The position numbers and the translations under genes are program-made. DNA of 64,000 bases from DATAYA01 sp963754235 (GTDB taxonomy: Bacteria > Pseudomonadota > Alphaproteobacteria > Acetobacterales > Acetobacteraceae), in contig CAVWFK010000044.1 of assembly GCA_963754235.1 (NCBI GenBank), forward strand, positions 186,001 through 250,000, read 5' to 3'. Shown here in pieces: positions 8,920 to 17,161 of this stretch. The stretch's first letter is position 1. The number at the start of each line of letters is the position of its first letter. Under the pieces are notes generated by a model. It was not told the origin of the DNA. It searched no databases and saw nothing but the letters and a program-made list of their open reading frames with translations.

Positions 8920-9675
8920 TCAGGTGATCCCCGTGAACAGCCGGCCCCAGCGGATCTCGAACGGCCATTCCCAGAACTCCCACCAGGGATCCTGGCTGTC
9001 GATCGAGAAGAAGATGAACTCCGCCTTTCCCACCAGGTTTTCCACCGGGATGAAGCCGACCGCGTTCAGCACCCGGCTGTCGAGGCTGTTGTCGCGGTTG
9101 TCGCCCATCGCGAACACATAGCCAGGCGGCACGTGATAGACCTGCGTGTTGTCGAGCGGGCCGTTATCGGACGCCTTCAGGATATGGTGCTTGTTGCCGT
9201 CCGGAAATGTCTCCAGATACCGCTTGAGCTGCATCGACGGCCCATCGCCGGTCGCGACATAGGTGCCGGCGGGCTGGCGTGGGATCTCGGTGCCGTCCAC
9301 GTAGAGCTGCCCGTCTTGCATCTGCACCGTATCGCCCGGCAGGCCGACGATGCGTTTGATGTAGTCGATCGAGGTGTCGCGCGGCAGCTTGAACACCATC
9401 ACGTCGCCGTGCTGCGGCAGGCTGCCGAAGATGCGCCCCGAGAACAGCGGCGGCGAGAACGGGAACGAGTAGCGCGAATAGCCGTAAGCGTATTTGGCGA
9501 CGAACAAATAGTCGCCGACCAGCAAGGTCGGGATCATCGAACCGGACGGGATGTTGAACGGCTCATAGAGGAAGGTGCGGATCACGACCGCGATCAGCAC
9601 CGCATAGACGATGGTCTTGACATTCTCGACCAGGCCGCTGGATTTGCGGCCGGCGATCGGGCGTGGTGAGGGCAT
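8920..9675 (-). CDS. lepB: Signal peptidase I
   Basis: A 251-aa type I leader peptidase that removes signal peptides of exported proteins at the periplasmic face. One N-terminal membrane segment (TIVYAVLIAVVIRTFLYEPF) is followed directly by the nucleophile motif PSGSMIPTL and later by the catalytic lysine in YIKRIVGLPGD; box E is GDNRDNSLDSR. The ATG at 9675 was chosen; an upstream start would add a non-conserved Pro-rich stretch. It lies between the methyltransferase and rnc on the same strand, in the usual lepB-rnc-era order. Confidence 0.97.
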   Translation of the reverse strand: MPSPRPIAGRKSSGLVENVKTIVYAVLIAVVIRTFLYEPFNIPSGSMIPTLLVGDYLFVAKYAYGYSRYSFPFSPPLFSGRIFGSLPQHGDVMVFKLPRDTSIDYIKRIVGLPGDTVQMQDGQLYVDGTEIPRQPAGTYVATGDGPSMQLKRYLETFPDGNKHHILKASDNGPLDNTQVYHVPPGYVFAMGDNRDNSLDSRVLNAVGFIPVENLVGKAEFIFFSIDSQDPWWEFWEWPFEIRWGRLFTGIT

Positions 9676-9750
9676 GAGTGGGGCGCTATCCGGCCGGGGC
9701 GGGCGGATCAAGCCGACGCGTCCCCCGCCTGTCAAGCAAGCGCGGGCCCC

Positions 9751-10350
9751 TCAAGCAAGTAACTGTCCGCGCAACAGAACCGCCGGCTGCTCGGGATAGC
9801 CCAACCCACTCGGCACGGGCGCCGGCAGCGTCTCGGGCCAAGTCCAGTGCCTGCGGTCGAACAGCACCCGCATCGCCGGGATGGAGCAATCGAAGGGCGG
9901 GCCGCCCTCGCTCCCTCGCTGCAGGAATAGCGCGAACAGCCGTCCGCCGGGATGCAGCCACCCGGCAAGGCGCGCCGCGTAGGCGGGCCAGATCGCCGGC
10001 GGCAGGGCGCAAAGGCACGTCTGGTCGTAGATTGCATCGAACGGCGCGTCGGCCTGCCATTCCAGCAAATCCGCCTCGATCGCCCGCCCCCGTGCGCCAA
10101 GCCGCTCCCGCTGCACCGCGACCGCGCTCGCCGCGACATCGACGACGGTGACATCGAACCCGGACGACACCAGCGCCGCCGGCTCCAGGCTGCGGCCGGC
10201 GCCGGGGAACAGGATGCGGCAGGGGGCGAGCGTGCCGTCCGCCTGCCAAGCGAGGAACGCCGGGTTGAGGGCGGCACTCTCCCACGGCGTCGTGCCGTCG
10301 CGGTAGCGCCGCTCCCAATCGAAGACTTGCGTGGACGTGGGATCGTTCAT
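9751..10350 (-). CDS. TPMT-family class I SAM-dependent methyltransferase
   Basis: A 199-aa methyltransferase of the thiopurine S-methyltransferase superfamily. FDWERRYRDGTTPWESAALN is the family N-terminus, ILFPGAGRSLEPAAL the SAM-binding glycine loop, VTVVDVAASAV the acidic end of strand 2, and FDAIYDQTCLCALPP the family motif IV. The substrate cannot be told; bacterial members methylate thio-, seleno- or tellurium compounds or halides. It starts 10 bp after the acpS stop and precedes lepB, an insertion into the usual acpS-lepB order. Confidence 0.88.
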   Translation of the reverse strand: MNDPTSTQVFDWERRYRDGTTPWESAALNPAFLAWQADGTLAPCRILFPGAGRSLEPAALVSSGFDVTVVDVAASAVAVQRERLGARGRAIEADLLEWQADAPFDAIYDQTCLCALPPAIWPAYAARLAGWLHPGGRLFALFLQRGSEGGPPFDCSIPAMRVLFDRRHWTWPETLPAPVPSGLGYPEQPAVLLRGQLLA

Positions 10351-10360
10351 CGTGTCTCAT

Positions 10361-10768
10361 TCATCGTGCGGGCACCGCCGAGATCAGCACCTGCGCGAAA
10401 GCATAGGGATATTCGTCGGTCATCGTGAGCGCGATCTCGGCGCGCATCCCCGGCGGCGTGATCGCGGCCAGCCGCCGCGCGGCACCGCCGGTCAGGTGCA
10501 AGGTCGGCTGCCCGCTCGGCAGGTTGGCAACGCCCAGATCGGAGTGGAACACGCCGCCACGGAAGCCGGTGCCGAGCGCCTTGGCGGCCGCTTCCTTGGC
10601 CGCGAAGCGCTTGGCGAAGGTGGGCGCGCGCAGCGCCTCGGTGCGGCGCGTCGCACGCGCGCGCTCGGTCTCGGTGAACACGCGGGCGAGGAAGCGGTCG
10701 CCGAACCGCCCGATCGCGCGCTCGATGCGGCGGATGTCGCAGAGATCGGAGCCGAGACCGAGGATCAT
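10361..10768 (-). CDS. acpS: Holo-[acyl-carrier-protein] synthase
   Basis: A 135-aa 4'-phosphopantetheinyl transferase that converts apo-ACP to holo-ACP for fatty-acid synthesis. MILGLGSDLCDIRRIERAI carries the Mg-binding Asp, and FAKRFAAKEAAAKALGTGF is the second signature with the metal-binding Glu. The ATG at 10768 starts exactly at the conserved N-terminus; a GTG two codons upstream is possible. It is followed closely by the TPMT gene and lepB. Upstream, where pdxJ or another gene often sits in relatives, there is only repeat B. Confidence 0.95.
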   Translation of the reverse strand: MILGLGSDLCDIRRIERAIGRFGDRFLARVFTETERARATRRTEALRAPTFAKRFAAKEAAAKALGTGFRGGVFHSDLGVANLPSGQPTLHLTGGAARRLAAITPPGMRAEIALTMTDEYPYAFAQVLISAVPAR

Positions 10769-10823
10769 GCGCACAACATCCCCTGGCGGGACGGGGCTGC
10801 ACGCCGCACTCCGCTACGCTCGA

Positions 10824-10982
10824 CTCCCTCTCCGCCCTCGGGGGCGGAGAGGGCCGGGGTGAGGTGGGGGAAACTCCCCCGCCGCAGCGTGGGTGCGAGT
10901 TTGGTCCGCGCCCATAACGCGGTCGCCGCTGGCCCCCACCTCACCCCGACCCTCTCCGCCCCCAAGGGCGGAGAGGGAGTGT
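10824..10982. repeat. Palindromic repeat family B, copy 1
   Basis: An inverted repeat of about 155 bp. It starts CTCCCTCTCCGCCCTCGGGG and ends with the near-complement GGGCGGAGAGGGAG; inner arms CGGGGTGAGGTGGGGG and CCCCCACCTCACCCCG pair around a unique centre. Each outer arm is itself a hairpin (CCCTCTCCGCC...GGCGGAGAGGG). A second copy lies at 58954-60595. It fills the gap between acpS and rsh and could act as a transcription end or processing site. Confidence 0.8.
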
Positions 10983-11011
10983 GTTGGCCGGTCGCCGTCA
11001 TCATACCCGCG

Positions 11012-13254
11012 TCACGCCCGCGCCCGATCGACCTGGGTGATCCCGGGTGCCGCGCGCAGCCCGGCGATCACGGTCGCAAGGTGGCCGAGGTCGCGCACCT
11101 CCACATCAACCAGCCCCTCGAAGAAATCCTGTTGGCGGTTGAGCACGCGCAGGTTCGAAACCACGCCTTCGTGCTTGGCGATCGCGTTGGTGAGGCTCGC
11201 GAGCGCGCCCGGCTCGTTCTCGGCAATCACCGAGATGCGCGCGGTGTGCGTGGGGCCGCCCTTCTCGCGGGCGATGGCACCGGGGTCCCAATCGACGTCG
11301 ATGAACCGCTCGGGGGTCGCGGCAAAGCTCGCCAAGGTCGGGCAGTCGCGGGTGTGGATGGTGACCCCCTTGCCGGTGGTGACGATGCCGACGATCCGCT
11401 CCCCCGGCAGCGGATGGCAGCAGCCGGCGTAGCTCACCGCCATGTTGGCGACCAGCCCGGTCACAGCCATGCCGGTGCCGCGCGCGGCCCGCCCGGCGGG
11501 GCGGGGCGGCAGGGCCGGCACCATGCGCGGCGCGCGCGGCGTCTGGCGCAGTTCCGGATAGGCGGCGTGGACCACGTCCTTCGGTCCGAGATTGCCGTTG
11601 CCGACAGCCACGTAGAGATCGGTCAGGCTCGCCATCTTGAGCGGCTTCAACGCCGGCTCCAGCACCCGCTCCTGTCCGTCGAGGCCCTCCTGACGGAACG
11701 CCTTGGCCAGCGCCGCCCGGCCCTGGTCGATATTCGTCTGGCGCTGCTGCTGGGCGACATGGCGGCGGATGCGCGCGCGCGCCTTGCCGGTGACGACGAA
11801 GCGCTCCCACGACGGCGAAGGGGTGCCGCCGCGCGCGGTCATGATCTCCACCTGATCGCCGTTCTGCAGTTCGTAGCGCAGCGGCATCAGCCGGCCGTTT
11901 ATCTTGGCACCCACGCACGCATCGCCCACCTGGCTGTGCACCGCGTAGGCGAAATCGATCGGGGTGGCGCCGCGCGGAAGCTGGATGAGCTGACCCTTCG
12001 GCGTGAAGCAGAACACCTGGTCCTGGTAGAGCTCGAGCCTGGTGTTCTCGAGGAACTCATCGGGTGCGGAGTTCTCCAGGATTTCCAGCAGGTCCTGCAC
12101 CCAGCGGAAGCGGTGCAGCTCCTCGGCACTCGCGTCACGCCCTGCTTGTAGAGCCAATGCGCGGCGACACCATTCTCGGCGATCGCGTGCATGTCGGGCG
12201 TGCGGATCTGCACCTCGATCTTCTGGTTGCGCGGCTCGCGCAGCGTCACCCCGGTATGGAGGCTGCGATAGCCGTTCGCCTTGGGGGTGGAGATGTAGTC
12301 CTTGAAGCGTCCGGCGATCACCGGATAGGCGGCGTGGATCGCGCCCAGCGCCGCGTAGCAGGCGTCGCGGGTCGGCACCAGGATGCGGAATGCCATGATG
12401 TCCGACAGTTGCTCGAACGCCACGTTCCGCTGCTGCATCTTCTCCCAGATCGAGTACGGCGATTTCTCGCGTCCGGTGACTTCGACGCTCTCGATCCCGG
12501 TCTCGCAGCAGATGCGCACGAGTTCCTGGCGCACCTCCTCGATCACGTCGGCGCCCTGGCCGCGCAGGAAGTTCAGCCGGCTGATGATGCTGTCATAGGC
12601 TTCCGGGTCGAGCTGCGCGAAGGCCAGCGTCTCCAGTTCGCTCTTCATCGCCTCCATGCCGATGCGCTCGGCGAGCGGGGCGTAGATCTCCATCGTCTCG
12701 CGCGCGATCCGCTGCCGCCGCTCCGGCTCGCGCACGAAATGCAGCGTGCGCATGTTGTGCAGCCGGTCGGCGAGCTTGACCAGCAGCACGCGGATGTCGC
12801 GGCTCATGGCCAGCACCAGCTTGCGGAAGTTCTCCGCCTGCTTGGTGCGGTCCGATTGCAGTTCGAGGCGGGTGAGCTTGGTCACGCCATCGATCAGGCT
12901 CGCGATCTGGCGGCCGAACCGGCGCTCGATCTCGGGCAGGCGCAGCGGCGTGTCCTCGACCGCGTCGTGCAGCAGCGCGGTCGCGATGCTGGCGGTATCG
13001 AGCCGGTAGCCCGCAAGGATGTCGGCAACCGCCAGCGGGTGGGTGATGTAGGGGTCGCCGTTGTCGCGCTTCTGCCCGCCGTGCGCGTCGCGCGCGAGCG
13101 TATAGGCGGCGTCGATCAGGCCGGTATCGGCCTTCGGATCGTAGGCGAGGATCTTGCGGTCGAGGTCGGCGGGGGTCGCGGGGCCGGCGAGCGCGCCCTG
13201 GGTGCCGTCGGGCGCGCGCGGTGGGCCGGGGAAGGGCGGGAAGGCGCCGTTCAC
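11012..13254 (-). pseudogene. relA/spoT: Bifunctional (p)ppGpp synthetase/hydrolase (RSH), frameshifted
   Basis: The stringent-response enzyme that makes and hydrolyses (p)ppGpp; about 748 codons if the break is repaired. Domains in order: HD hydrolase (GGQKRDNGDPYITHPLAVAD, then LLHDAVEDT), synthetase (DIMAFRILVPTRD, FKDYISTPKANGYRSLHTGV), TGS (FTPKGQLIQLPRGATPIDFA), zinc-finger-like helical region (VSYAGCCHPLPGERI) and ACT. The frame breaks at the GGG run read from 12141-12143: one additional G restores YKQGRDASAEEL. Since every domain is intact on both sides and the gene is hard to lose, a sequence error is the more likely explanation. The start is GTG at 13254, just after rpoZ. Confidence 0.93.
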
Positions 13255-13273
13255 AGACGCTCCGTCATCGCCG

Positions 13274-13675
13274 TCAGCCGCGCGAACGGCCGCCGAGTTC
13301 CGCCTCGATCGCCGCCTCGATGTCGTCGGGCGAGAGTTCCTCGACCGGCATTCCCGCCGCTTCCTCCTCGGCCGTGACGTCCTGCAGGCCGAAGATGTTC
13401 TGATCGGTCGGGATCAGGTCGAGCACCTCCTCGTCGGTGGGCTCCGGCTCCGGCGCGCGGGCGAGCGACTTCACAAGGTCCTGGTTCAGCTTGTCGAGCG
13501 AGACCGTCTCGTCGGCGATCTCGCGCAGCGCCACGACCGGGTTCTTGTCGTCGTCGCGCTCGATCGTCAGCTCCTCGCCGCGCGAGAGATTGCGCGCGCG
13601 CTGGGCCGCGAGCAGCACCAGCTCGAAGCGGTTCGGTATCTTCTGGACACAATCCTCGACGGTGACGCGCGCCAT
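13274..13675 (-). CDS. rpoZ: RNA polymerase omega subunit
   Basis: A 133-aa omega subunit that helps assemble and stabilise RNA polymerase. The N-terminal MARVTVEDCVQKIPNRFELV and AAQRARNLS with VALREIADE are the conserved omega core (residues 1-65). The long acidic C-terminal tail (LARAPEPEPTDEEVLDLIPT and on) is typical of alphaproteobacteria. It is the first gene of the rpoZ-rsh unit; its upstream region 13676-13759 should hold the promoter. Confidence 0.95.
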   Translation of the reverse strand: MARVTVEDCVQKIPNRFELVLLAAQRARNLSRGEELTIERDDDKNPVVALREIADETVSLDKLNQDLVKSLARAPEPEPTDEEVLDLIPTDQNIFGLQDVTAEEEAAGMPVEELSPDDIEAAIEAELGGRSRG

Positions 13676-13759
13676 GCGGCGGACTCCTGCGGCAGGTTTC
13701 TCGCGGGCAAGTGAAGTATCTAGGTGGCGCGGGGGTCCTTCGCAAGCGCGGAATCCCTC

Positions 13760-13876
13760 GTCATGCCCGGCGCAGCCGGCCATCGTCATGGTCGGCGAAG
13801 GCCGGCGAAGGCCGACCATCCACGTCTTTCGTGGGCGACAAAGTCGTGGATACCCGCCCTTCGGCGGGTATGACGA
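13760..13876. repeat. Palindromic repeat family A, copy 2
   Basis: Contains the diagnostic inner inverted pair ATCCACGTCTTTCG...AAAGTCGTGGAT, with hairpins CGGCGAAGGCCG on the left and ACCCGCCCTTCGGCGGGT on the right. The left part carries an extra partial unit (two adjacent CGGCGAAGGC stretches). It lies between rpoZ and folK. Confidence 0.75.
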
Positions 13877-13889
13877 TGCTCGGGCAGCC

Positions 13890-14390
13890 TCACAGCGCCC
13901 GGATCGCCTGATCGGCAAGCCGCGCCGCCAGCGCCGTCGCGGTGAGGCCGAGGCGCGGGTGCACCCAGTCGGGCGCCACCTCGGCCAGCGGCACCATCAC
14001 GAACGCCCGTTCGTGGGCGCGCGGGTGCGGCAGCACCGGGTCCGGCGAGTTGCGGATCAGGGTGCCGATCGCGATCAGGTCCAGATCGAGCGTGCGGGCG
14101 GCATTCGGCTCGCCCCGATCGCGGCCGAACGCCGCCTCGATGGCGCGCAGCGCCGCGAGCAGCGCCGCCGGCTCTGCGGCACCCGCCAGCCGGGCGACGC
14201 CGTTGATGTAGTCCGGCTGCCCGGAGGGCGGCACCGGAGCGGTCTCGAACCAGCGCGACAGGGCGGCCAGCCGCAGCCCCGGCAGGGCGGCGAGCCGGGC
14301 CGCGGCACGGCGGCAGGTCTCGATCGGCGGCGCGCCGTCGGGGGCCGGCAGGTTGGCGCCGATCGCGACCAGGATCGGATCGCCGCTCAC
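13890..14390 (-). CDS. folK: 2-amino-4-hydroxy-6-hydroxymethyldihydropteridine pyrophosphokinase
   Basis: A folate-pathway kinase that transfers pyrophosphate from ATP to 6-hydroxymethyl-dihydropterin. VAIGANLPAP at the N-terminus, SRWFETAPVPPSGQPDYING, and RTLDLDLI with HPRAHERAFVMVPL are family signatures. The GTG at 14390 (166 aa) starts just before the first beta strand. Two other GTG/ATG options upstream would add a low-complexity Pro/Arg stretch, so the start is uncertain. It is divergent from the NYN gene and shares the region 14391-14520 with it. Confidence 0.93.
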   Translation of the reverse strand: MSGDPILVAIGANLPAPDGAPPIETCRRAAARLAALPGLRLAALSRWFETAPVPPSGQPDYINGVARLAGAAEPAALLAALRAIEAAFGRDRGEPNAARTLDLDLIAIGTLIRNSPDPVLPHPRAHERAFVMVPLAEVAPDWVHPRLGLTATALAARLADQAIRAL

Positions 14391-14520
14391 GGGGCGCTGC
14401 TCACCCGGGGGGCCGCTCACGGGGGATTGACGCCTCGCGGGCGGCGGCCTCTCCTTAGGGGGCCGGCCGCGCGGCCCCGTCTGGGCCGCCGGATTACAGC
14501 CATTGAAGGGATCAACGACC

Positions 14521-15132
14521 ATGCATTTCCTGCCCAATGAACGCACCGTGCTGTTCATCGACGGAGCCAACCTCTACTCGGCCTCCCGCAACCTTGGCTT
14601 CGACGTGGACTACCGCAACCTGCTGGAGTTCTTTCGCCGCAAGGTTCACGTGGTGCGTGCCTACTACTACTCGGCGGTGCTGGAGACCGAGGAGTATTCG
14701 CCGCTGAAGCCGCTCACCGACTGGCTCGCCTATAACGGCTATACGCTGGTCACCAAACCCGCGCGCGAGTTCACCGACGCGACCGGCCGGCGTCGCGTGA
14801 AAGGCAACATGGACATCGAGCTCGCGATCGACATGCTGGAATTGGCACCGAAGATCGACCACGCGGTGCTGTTCTCGGGCGATTCCGACTTCCGCCGGCT
14901 GGTGGAGGCGGTGCAGCGGCGTGGGGTGCGGGTCTCGGTGGTCTCCTCGATCAGGACCTCGCCGCCCATGGTCGCCGACGAGCTGCGCCGCCAGGCCGAC
15001 CAGTTCCTCGAACTGGCCGAGATCGGCCCCGAGTTCACCCGCCGGCAGATGGAGCCGCGCACCCGCTCGATGCCGCCGCGCACCACGCCCGCGGAACCCT
15101 TCGCGACCGCCGGGACGCCCGAGCTGACCTGA
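14521..15132 (+). CDS. NYN/LabA-like PIN-fold domain protein
   Basis: A 203-aa protein of the LabA/DUF88 group, nuclease-like PIN-fold proteins thought to act on RNA. Conserved acidic residues are in VLFIDGANLYS, GNMDIELAIDML and VLFSGDSDFRRLVEAVQRRG, followed by VSVVSS. The last 40 residues are Pro/Thr-rich. It is found next to folK or in the same neighbourhood in many alphaproteobacteria. The ATG at 14521 begins four residues before the first conserved strand. It is convergent with hyuB (stop 8 bp apart). Confidence 0.92.
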   Translation: MHFLPNERTVLFIDGANLYSASRNLGFDVDYRNLLEFFRRKVHVVRAYYYSAVLETEEYSPLKPLTDWLAYNGYTLVTKPAREFTDATGRRRVKGNMDIELAIDMLELAPKIDHAVLFSGDSDFRRLVEAVQRRGVRVSVVSSIRTSPPMVADELRRQADQFLELAEIGPEFTRRQMEPRTRSMPPRTTPAEPFATAGTPELT

Positions 15133-15139
15133 GACCGGT

Positions 15140-17161
15140 TCAGCGCGCGGCGGCATCATCCGGCCCGATCGCCGGCAGGTCGGGAAAGCGCTGCCGGAGC
15201 GCCGCGTAGGCGGCGGTGACCGCGAGCGCGCCCGGCTGCGGCAGTGCGCCATCGCGAAGCAGCGCGTCGAGAATGCGGTGCTTGAGGAAAAAACGCCAGC
15301 CGGGCGGAGCCGCCCCGAGGATCGCGGCAAGTGCGTCGTAGCGAGCGGGCGTCATCACCGCCTCGTACGCCCGCCGCCCCTCCCCGAAATCGAAATGCGC
15401 GGCCTGCGCACCCTCTCGCAGGTGCTGGCGCATCGCCATGGTCGCAGCGCGGTCGATCGCGCCATCACGGATCGCCACACCGTACCGCCCGCGTGCGGCT
15501 TCCGCCGAAACCAGCCCGGCGCGCACGTCGCGCAGCACCCGATCCGCGTCGCGTTCATAGGCGGGGCCGTAACCTCCCGCGCCCGGCCCCTGCACGCAGA
15601 GCACGTCACCCGGCTCGAGAGCGACGATGTCGGCATTGCCCAGTTCCTGCGCGTCGGCGCGCCCGGGGTTGCGGGTGAAGCGGGAAACCGCGCCGGCCGC
15701 GCCGCCGCGCACGCCCCAGGCGGCGAAGCGGCTGCGGTCGCGGTTGCGCGCCGTCACCATCGTGTTCGGCGCGAACACCTCAAACTCCATCAGCGTCGCA
15801 CAGCCGCCGCGGAATCGGCCGGGGCCGCCGGAATCCGCCGCGAGGCCATAGCGGCGCATCCGGATCGGGATCTCCGCCTCGATGATCTCGACCGGCGTAT
15901 TGCGCAAAAAGCAGGTATTGGCGCCCGATCCCTCGGTGCCGTCCATCGTGGCGCTGCCGCCGGCGCCGCCGCCGACCGGACCGATCGAGGCCATCACCAT
16001 GCGGTTGTCGCGCGTCATGGTGCGGACGTTGATGATCGCAAGCCCGCCCGCCGGGCTTGCTGCCAGCCGCTCGGGCAAAGCCCGCGAGAACGCGCCGAAG
16101 ATTACCTGCATCAAGGTCACGCAGGTCAGGCTGCGCATCCCCACGGCGGCCGGCGGCAGCGGGTTGAGCATCGAGCCTTCCGGCAGCACGCAGCGGCAGA
16201 CGCGCAGGATGCCGGCATTCAGCACCAGCCGCGGATCGAGCGTGTAGAGCACATAGACCAGTCCGACCGTCGGCAGCACGTGCCGCTCCCGCCCGCCGGT
16301 CGGCACGTTGAGCGAGGATTGCAGTTGCGGGTCGGTGCCGGTGAAGTCGAGCACCAGCGATTCGTCGCGCACCTGAAGCGACAGCGCGATGCGCAGCGGA
16401 TAGCCGCCCGCGGAATCCTCGTCGGCATAGTCCGCGAACGCATAGTCGCCGTCCGGGATGGCGCGCACGATCGCGCGCGCCTGCATCTCGGCGTAGTCGA
16501 GCAGGGTTGCCATGCCGCGCCGCAGCCCGTCGGCGCCGAAGCGCGCGATCATCTCGTGGACCTTGCGCTCGCCGGTGTTGACAGACGCGATCTGGGCCGC
16601 GAGGTCGCCCATGTTCTGCTCGGGCACGCGCACGTTGAGCCGCAGGATGTCGAGCAGCTTCTCGTCGAGCCGCCCCGCCTCCATCAGCTTGGTGGTCGGG
16701 ATACGGATGCCTTCCTGATGGATTTCGGTCAGCGTGCGCGAGAGGCTGGCCGGCACGGCGCCGCCCATGTCGGTGTTGTGGATGTGGCCGGCGACGAAGC
16801 AGACTATCTTTCCCTCATGGAACACCGGTTTCCAGATGTGAATGTCGGGCGTGTGGGTCGCGACGAAGCCGCTGTACACGTCGTTGGTGATGCAGATGTC
16901 GCCCTCGCGATACTCCGCGATGCTGCGGATCGCCGGGCCGTAATCGAGGCCGACATACCACGTCGCGCCGAGCGTCTTGGGCGAGGCGAAGGTCAGTCCG
17001 TCCGGCGTCAGCAGCCCGCAGGAGAAATCCTCGGTTTCCTTGACGAAGGTGGAGTGCGCGGTACGCATCAGCGTGGACGCCATCGCTTCGGCGGCTGCGG
17101 CGCAGTAGTTGGCGAGGATCTGCAATGTCGCACCGTCGCGTGGCGGTTCGGGATGGTTCAT
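15140..17161 (-). CDS. Hydantoinase B / 5-oxoprolinase-type subunit (hyuB-like), copy 1
   Basis: A 673-aa subunit of an ATP-dependent cyclic-amide hydrolase of the N-methylhydantoinase/5-oxoprolinase/acetophenone carboxylase family. FVKETEDFSCGLLTPDG, GDICITNDVYSGFVATHTPD and FVAGHIHNTDMGGAVP are the family's N-terminal motifs; DSGGPGRFRGGCATLMEFEV and a Gly-rich PGAGGYGP segment lie near the C-terminus, which carries about 60 extra residues. The ATG at 17161 overlaps the hyuA stop by 4 bp, so the two subunits are translationally coupled. The substrate cannot be read from the sequence. Confidence 0.92.
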   Translation of the reverse strand: MNHPEPPRDGATLQILANYCAAAAEAMASTLMRTAHSTFVKETEDFSCGLLTPDGLTFASPKTLGATWYVGLDYGPAIRSIAEYREGDICITNDVYSGFVATHTPDIHIWKPVFHEGKIVCFVAGHIHNTDMGGAVPASLSRTLTEIHQEGIRIPTTKLMEAGRLDEKLLDILRLNVRVPEQNMGDLAAQIASVNTGERKVHEMIARFGADGLRRGMATLLDYAEMQARAIVRAIPDGDYAFADYADEDSAGGYPLRIALSLQVRDESLVLDFTGTDPQLQSSLNVPTGGRERHVLPTVGLVYVLYTLDPRLVLNAGILRVCRCVLPEGSMLNPLPPAAVGMRSLTCVTLMQVIFGAFSRALPERLAASPAGGLAIINVRTMTRDNRMVMASIGPVGGGAGGSATMDGTEGSGANTCFLRNTPVEIIEAEIPIRMRRYGLAADSGGPGRFRGGCATLMEFEVFAPNTMVTARNRDRSRFAAWGVRGGAAGAVSRFTRNPGRADAQELGNADIVALEPGDVLCVQGPGAGGYGPAYERDADRVLRDVRAGLVSAEAARGRYGVAIRDGAIDRAATMAMRQHLREGAQAAHFDFGEGRRAYEAVMTPARYDALAAILGAAPPGWRFFLKHRILDALLRDGALPQPGALAVTAAYAALRQRFPDLPAIGPDDAAAR

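Noticed and set aside
12141..12143. Programmed frameshift in the (p)ppGpp synthetase
   Set aside because: No slippery heptamer with a downstream structure was evident, the family is not known for it, and similar one-base lesions occur in many unrelated genes here.
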